64,000 nucleotides of DNA from Nitrosospira briensis. Its GTDB lineage: Bacteria > Pseudomonadota > Gammaproteobacteria > Burkholderiales > Nitrosomonadaceae. Shown here piece after piece: positions 60,897 through 64,000 of this stretch (position 1 is its first letter; each line of letters begins with the position of its first letter). The DNA is taken from contig NZ_FOVJ01000001.1 of NCBI RefSeq assembly GCF_900115125.1, positions 124,001 to 188,000 on the forward strand, read 5' to 3'. The translations under genes were made by a program, and so were the position numbers. The notes below the pieces were generated by a model that was given only the letters and a program-made list of their open reading frames with translations, ran no database searches and had not been told where the DNA came from.

Positions 60897-62348
60897 ATGG
60901 CTATTGAGTTCAAAAGCAACCTTGCTTCAACCCCGGTTCCGCTTAAACATTCGTGGGAACATACCGTAGGTAGTGGGCGCGCCGCGCTTGCACTGCGCGC
61001 TGACTGGCAAGCCCAGTTGATGCGGGCTCATACTGAACTCGGATTTCGTCACGTACGCTTTCACGGCCTGCTCGATGACGATATGGGTACGTTGATCCAC
61101 CACGCCGGGAAGCCTCTCTACTCTTTTTTCAATACTGATCAAATCTACGACTATCTGTTGTCTATCGGCATGAAGCCATTCGTCGAGCTTTCCTTTATGC
61201 CATCCATGTTGTCTTCAGGCGCCGCTACGGTGTTTCAATATCGGGCCAACATCACTCCGCCTAAAGATTACCGGCAATGGGGAAAGCTTATTGAGAGACT
61301 GGTGCGTCACTGGATCGATCGCTATAGGTCCGATGAGGTTGGCAAGTGGTGCCTGGAGGTATGGAACGAACCCAACCTGACAGCGTTCTGGACAGGGGGT
61401 AAAAAAGGTTACCACGAGCTTTATCGTGCTACGGCCGAAGCCATAAAAAATATAGATTCTGCATTGAAGGTGGGCGGCCCATCAAGCGCGCAAAGCGCAT
61501 GGATACCGGAGTTTCTGGATTATTGCGCGCAACACAAGCTCCCGGTTGATTTTGTCAGCACGCATTATTATCCCACGGACGCCTTTGGCCAAATTGGTGC
61601 CGACACACTTACCCAGCTCGAACATGCGCCACGGGATGTAATGAAAGAAAAGGCACAGACCGCGCGCGTACAAGCTGGCGATCTGCCGCTCTATTACACC
61701 GAATGGAATGTAAGTTCAAATCCGCGGGATCCGTTGCACGATGAGTCCTTCGCCGCGGCGTTTGCCGCGAATATCGCACTCTCGGTTGACCCGTTTGTCG
61801 ACGGCTACAGCTTCTGGACTTTTACTGATATCTTCGAGGAGAATTATTTTCCCAGCGTGCCTTTTCACGGCGGCTTCGGACTCCTGAACCTGCACGGCAT
61901 TCCCAAGCCAATCTATAGAGCGTTTCAGCTGTTGCATGATTTGGGAGATAAACTCCATCAGGTGGAAGGCTCCCATGAAACGGTCAGCGTATGGGTCAGC
62001 GGGGGAGATAACGTCATTACCGTGTTTATCACCAATTATGCCATGCCGCGTCATGAAATCTGCACGGTTTCGGTCCACGTGCAGCTGACCGGTGCGCCGC
62101 GGCCGCTATCTTCGCGCCTGATACGCATCGATGAAGACAATGTAAATCCGAAGCGTGCCTGGCAGGAAATGGGCGAGCCTGAATACCTGAACCTGCGTGA
62201 CGTAGAAACACTGCATTCCGCCTCGGTGCTGAATTCTGAGCCGTATCCGTTGCGCATCCTGGAAAACCGCCTGGATTTCGAAATCTCCATGCCGCCGCAA
62301 TCGGTTGCGGCCATGAAAATCGAGTGTGCGCCCGGCAGCAAAAATTGA
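60897..62348 (+). CDS. Glycoside hydrolase family 39 protein (beta-xylosidase-like)
   Basis: A 483-aa cytoplasmic-looking TIM-barrel enzyme. The acid/base Glu lies in WCLEVWNEPNLTAFW (about 157-171) and the nucleophile Glu in LPLYYTEWNVSSNPRDPLHDES; RHVRFHGLLDDDMG near the N-terminus and DFVSTHYYPTDAFG are GH39 hallmarks. A beta-sandwich C-terminal domain follows. GH39 enzymes cleave xylosides, iduronides or exopolysaccharides. No signal peptide is present. It lies 62 bp upstream of a glycoamylase-like gene, so the pair may treat a common glucan. Confidence 0.88.
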   Translation: MAIEFKSNLASTPVPLKHSWEHTVGSGRAALALRADWQAQLMRAHTELGFRHVRFHGLLDDDMGTLIHHAGKPLYSFFNTDQIYDYLLSIGMKPFVELSFMPSMLSSGAATVFQYRANITPPKDYRQWGKLIERLVRHWIDRYRSDEVGKWCLEVWNEPNLTAFWTGGKKGYHELYRATAEAIKNIDSALKVGGPSSAQSAWIPEFLDYCAQHKLPVDFVSTHYYPTDAFGQIGADTLTQLEHAPRDVMKEKAQTARVQAGDLPLYYTEWNVSSNPRDPLHDESFAAAFAANIALSVDPFVDGYSFWTFTDIFEENYFPSVPFHGGFGLLNLHGIPKPIYRAFQLLHDLGDKLHQVEGSHETVSVWVSGGDNVITVFITNYAMPRHEICTVSVHVQLTGAPRPLSSRLIRIDEDNVNPKRAWQEMGEPEYLNLRDVETLHSASVLNSEPYPLRILENRLDFEISMPPQSVAAMKIECAPGSKN

Positions 62349-62410
62349 AGAGTTCAGGACCAGGGGCGCGGGAAGCCGGATGAATTCGGTTCCATCGGAT
62401 AAAACCGATC

Positions 62411-63730
62411 ATGCACATATCTGAGCCCATGGCCTCCAGACAATCCAGACAAGACGAGATGCTTTTGAATCTGCAGCAGGACTCGTTTGCATATTTCGTC
62501 CACAAAACCAATCCCGCAAATGGACTTGTCCTTGACAAGTCGCACCCTGACTGGCCCGCAAGTATTGCCGCAGTGGGCCTCGCGCTTGCGGCTTATCCGG
62601 TTGGAGTTGAACGCGGATTCATGACGCGGGAAGAGGCCGTGAAGCGTACGCTCACGGTTTTGAAGTTTTTCGCTAGCGCGCCCCATGGCCCCGAGCGCGA
62701 TGCTACCGGGTACAAGGGGTTTTATTATCATTTCCTGGACATGAACACGGGAAGACGCGTCTGGAATTGCGAACTCTCCAGCGTCGATACGGCCTTCCTG
62801 ATTGCCGGCATGCTCATTGCACTGGCTTACTACAAGCACGACACGGAGGAGGAAGCGGAAATCCGCAGGCTCGCCGATGAACTTTACAGGCGCGTTGATT
62901 GGCAATGGATGCAGAACGGAGAGGCTGCGGTAAGCCATGGCTGGAAGCCCGAAAAAGGTTTTCTGCGTTATCGGTGGACAGGCTATGACGAGGCGCTGAT
63001 CATCTATCTGCTGGGGTTGGGCTCACCCACGCATCCATTATCGGACGAAAGCTATGCGGCATGGACCTCAACCTACAAGTGGAAAAAGATCTATGACATA
63101 GAGTTTCTTTATGCGGGACCATTATTCATTCACCAGTTGTCGCATGCATGGATCGATTTTCGCGGAATTCAGGATTCATTCATGCGTGCGCGCGGCAGCG
63201 ACTACTTCGCAAATTCTCGCTGCGCGACGCTCGTCCAGCAACGGTACGCGGCGCGTAATCCGCTCGAGTTCAAGCATTACAACGAGTATTGCTGGGGTAT
63301 AACTTCCAGCGACGGGCCGGGGCCTGTTACCCGGCAGGTGGACGGCATCCTTCGAGTTTTTTATGATTACATCGGCCGCGGCGCGCCCTACGGCCCGGAT
63401 GATGGCACATTGGCGCCGTGGGCAGTGGTCGCTTCCCTCCCGTTCGCACCCGATATCGTGCTCCCAACCATCGAGAATTACGAACGCATGAACTTGAGAG
63501 AAGCCCAGGAGTACGGCTATAAGGCTACGTTCAACCCCACCTTTCCGGTGGAACCGCACCACGAATTCGGATGGGTATCGCCCTATCACTTTGGTTTGAA
63601 CCAGGGACCCATCGTTATGATGATCGAAAATTATCGCTCCGGATTGCCGTGGTCACTGATGCGGCAATGCCCTTATCTTGTGACTGGCTTGCGCCGTGCG
63701 GGATTTCATGGCGGCTGGCTGGAAGGTTGA
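62411..63730 (+). CDS. Glycoamylase-like glucan hydrolase
   Basis: A 439-aa protein of the glycoamylase-like (pfam10091) group: an alpha/alpha-barrel with SFAYFVHKTNPANGLVLDKS (25-44), GYKGFYYHFLDMNTGRRVWNCELSSVDTAFLIAGML, FLRYRWTGYDEALIIYLLGLGS and YCWGITSSDGPG. Relatives include beta-1,2-glucanases and the domain on cyclic glucan synthases. No signal peptide. The start at ATG 62411 is the first; an ATG at 62429 is also possible. Probably cotranscribed with the GH39 gene. Confidence 0.87.
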   Translation: MHISEPMASRQSRQDEMLLNLQQDSFAYFVHKTNPANGLVLDKSHPDWPASIAAVGLALAAYPVGVERGFMTREEAVKRTLTVLKFFASAPHGPERDATGYKGFYYHFLDMNTGRRVWNCELSSVDTAFLIAGMLIALAYYKHDTEEEAEIRRLADELYRRVDWQWMQNGEAAVSHGWKPEKGFLRYRWTGYDEALIIYLLGLGSPTHPLSDESYAAWTSTYKWKKIYDIEFLYAGPLFIHQLSHAWIDFRGIQDSFMRARGSDYFANSRCATLVQQRYAARNPLEFKHYNEYCWGITSSDGPGPVTRQVDGILRVFYDYIGRGAPYGPDDGTLAPWAVVASLPFAPDIVLPTIENYERMNLREAQEYGYKATFNPTFPVEPHHEFGWVSPYHFGLNQGPIVMMIENYRSGLPWSLMRQCPYLVTGLRRAGFHGGWLEG

Positions 63731-63975
63731 ACGTGCATCTTCACTGACCGGCTTGCGGTATGCGTCTTCGCAGCGTGCGGCTCCAAAGCAACAGGTTTTA
63801 TCGCCTCTAAAATTATGTATGCTAGCGAACGGAGTGAAACCGAGCTTCCATATAGCCTTGAGGTGGTAATAACCCAATTGCGGTTTTCTTTATGAAACTG
63901 TAATGGATCTCGCTTGGATGGCCATTAAATAACCGGCTCAGAGAGAGTCCTTTCACCGTTTTTTAGGAGGATGAT

Positions 63976-64000
63976 ATGAATAATCCAAAGATCTCCCGAA
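63976..64000 (+). CDS. Start of a gene cut by the window edge
   Basis: ATG 63976 lies behind a consensus AGGAGG (63965-63970) and reads MNNPKISR before the window ends. The long AT-rich leader upstream suggests its own promoter. Too short to identify. Confidence 0.5.

Overview
The window looks like a chromosome segment of a betaproteobacterium, most likely a Nitrosospira-type ammonia oxidiser. That placement rests on overall gene style (moderately high GC, a PEP-CTERM-anchored enzyme, squalene and carotenoid genes, dispersed 'AAGCGAAGCGC' palindromes) and no marker gene in the window proves it. Two halves differ sharply: 1-18550 is an accessory island ending at a tRNA-Ser gene, and 18551-64000 is mostly chromosomal backbone.

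Island (1-18550). From the left: the N-terminal part of an SpvB/TcaC-type toxin-complex protein with a small conserved gene upstream (minus strand); a decayed Kazal-type inhibitor gene; a frameshifted IS1595-family transposase; a hypothetical gene; a phage-type trio (ParB-methylase fusion, DUF5681 protein, terminase large subunit) with no portal or capsid genes; a DUF4268 nuclease-like gene divergent from an XRE regulator; a ribbon-helix-helix protein followed by a C5 cytosine methyltransferase, a NotI-family restriction enzyme and a Vsr nuclease; then a two-gene TIR-APAZ / short Argonaute (SPARTA) system; and a DUF3489-DUF2924-large serine recombinase cassette. The island lies at the 3' end of tRNA-Ser(GGA), a classic integration site, and reads as a defence island.

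Backbone left (18.8-24 kb): apt, an alginate-export-type outer-membrane barrel, an ADP-ribosylglycohydrolase, rnk and an O-methyltransferase.

Guanidine operon (24.1-33.1 kb): a guanidine-I (ykkC) riboswitch precedes a short leader ORF, an APC permease, two DUF1989 proteins, a biotin-dependent 'urea' carboxylase and allophanate hydrolase. Riboswitch plus gene content indicate uptake and breakdown of guanidine: carboxylation, deimination to allophanate, then hydrolysis to ammonia and CO2. In an ammonia oxidiser the ammonia could feed both assimilation and nitrification.

33-42 kb: an FtsX-like permease, DNA polymerase IV, and a MacAB-like exporter (adaptor, ATPase, two permeases) with a secreted thermonuclease gene inside it. 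42-54 kb (minus strand): a small membrane protein, a BT1-type transporter, squalene synthase, a large unrecognised protein with a terpene-cyclase-like motif, a PEP-CTERM PQQ-type sugar dehydrogenase, a penicillin acylase, a DUF1499 protein, a lipoprotein-like cytochrome c, and a CruF-like carotenoid protein. A duplicated gene junction lies next to squalene synthase. 54-64 kb: a class A penicillin-binding protein, cardiolipin synthase, small membrane proteins, a pentapeptide-repeat protein, a GH39 enzyme, a glycoamylase-like enzyme and the first codons of another gene.
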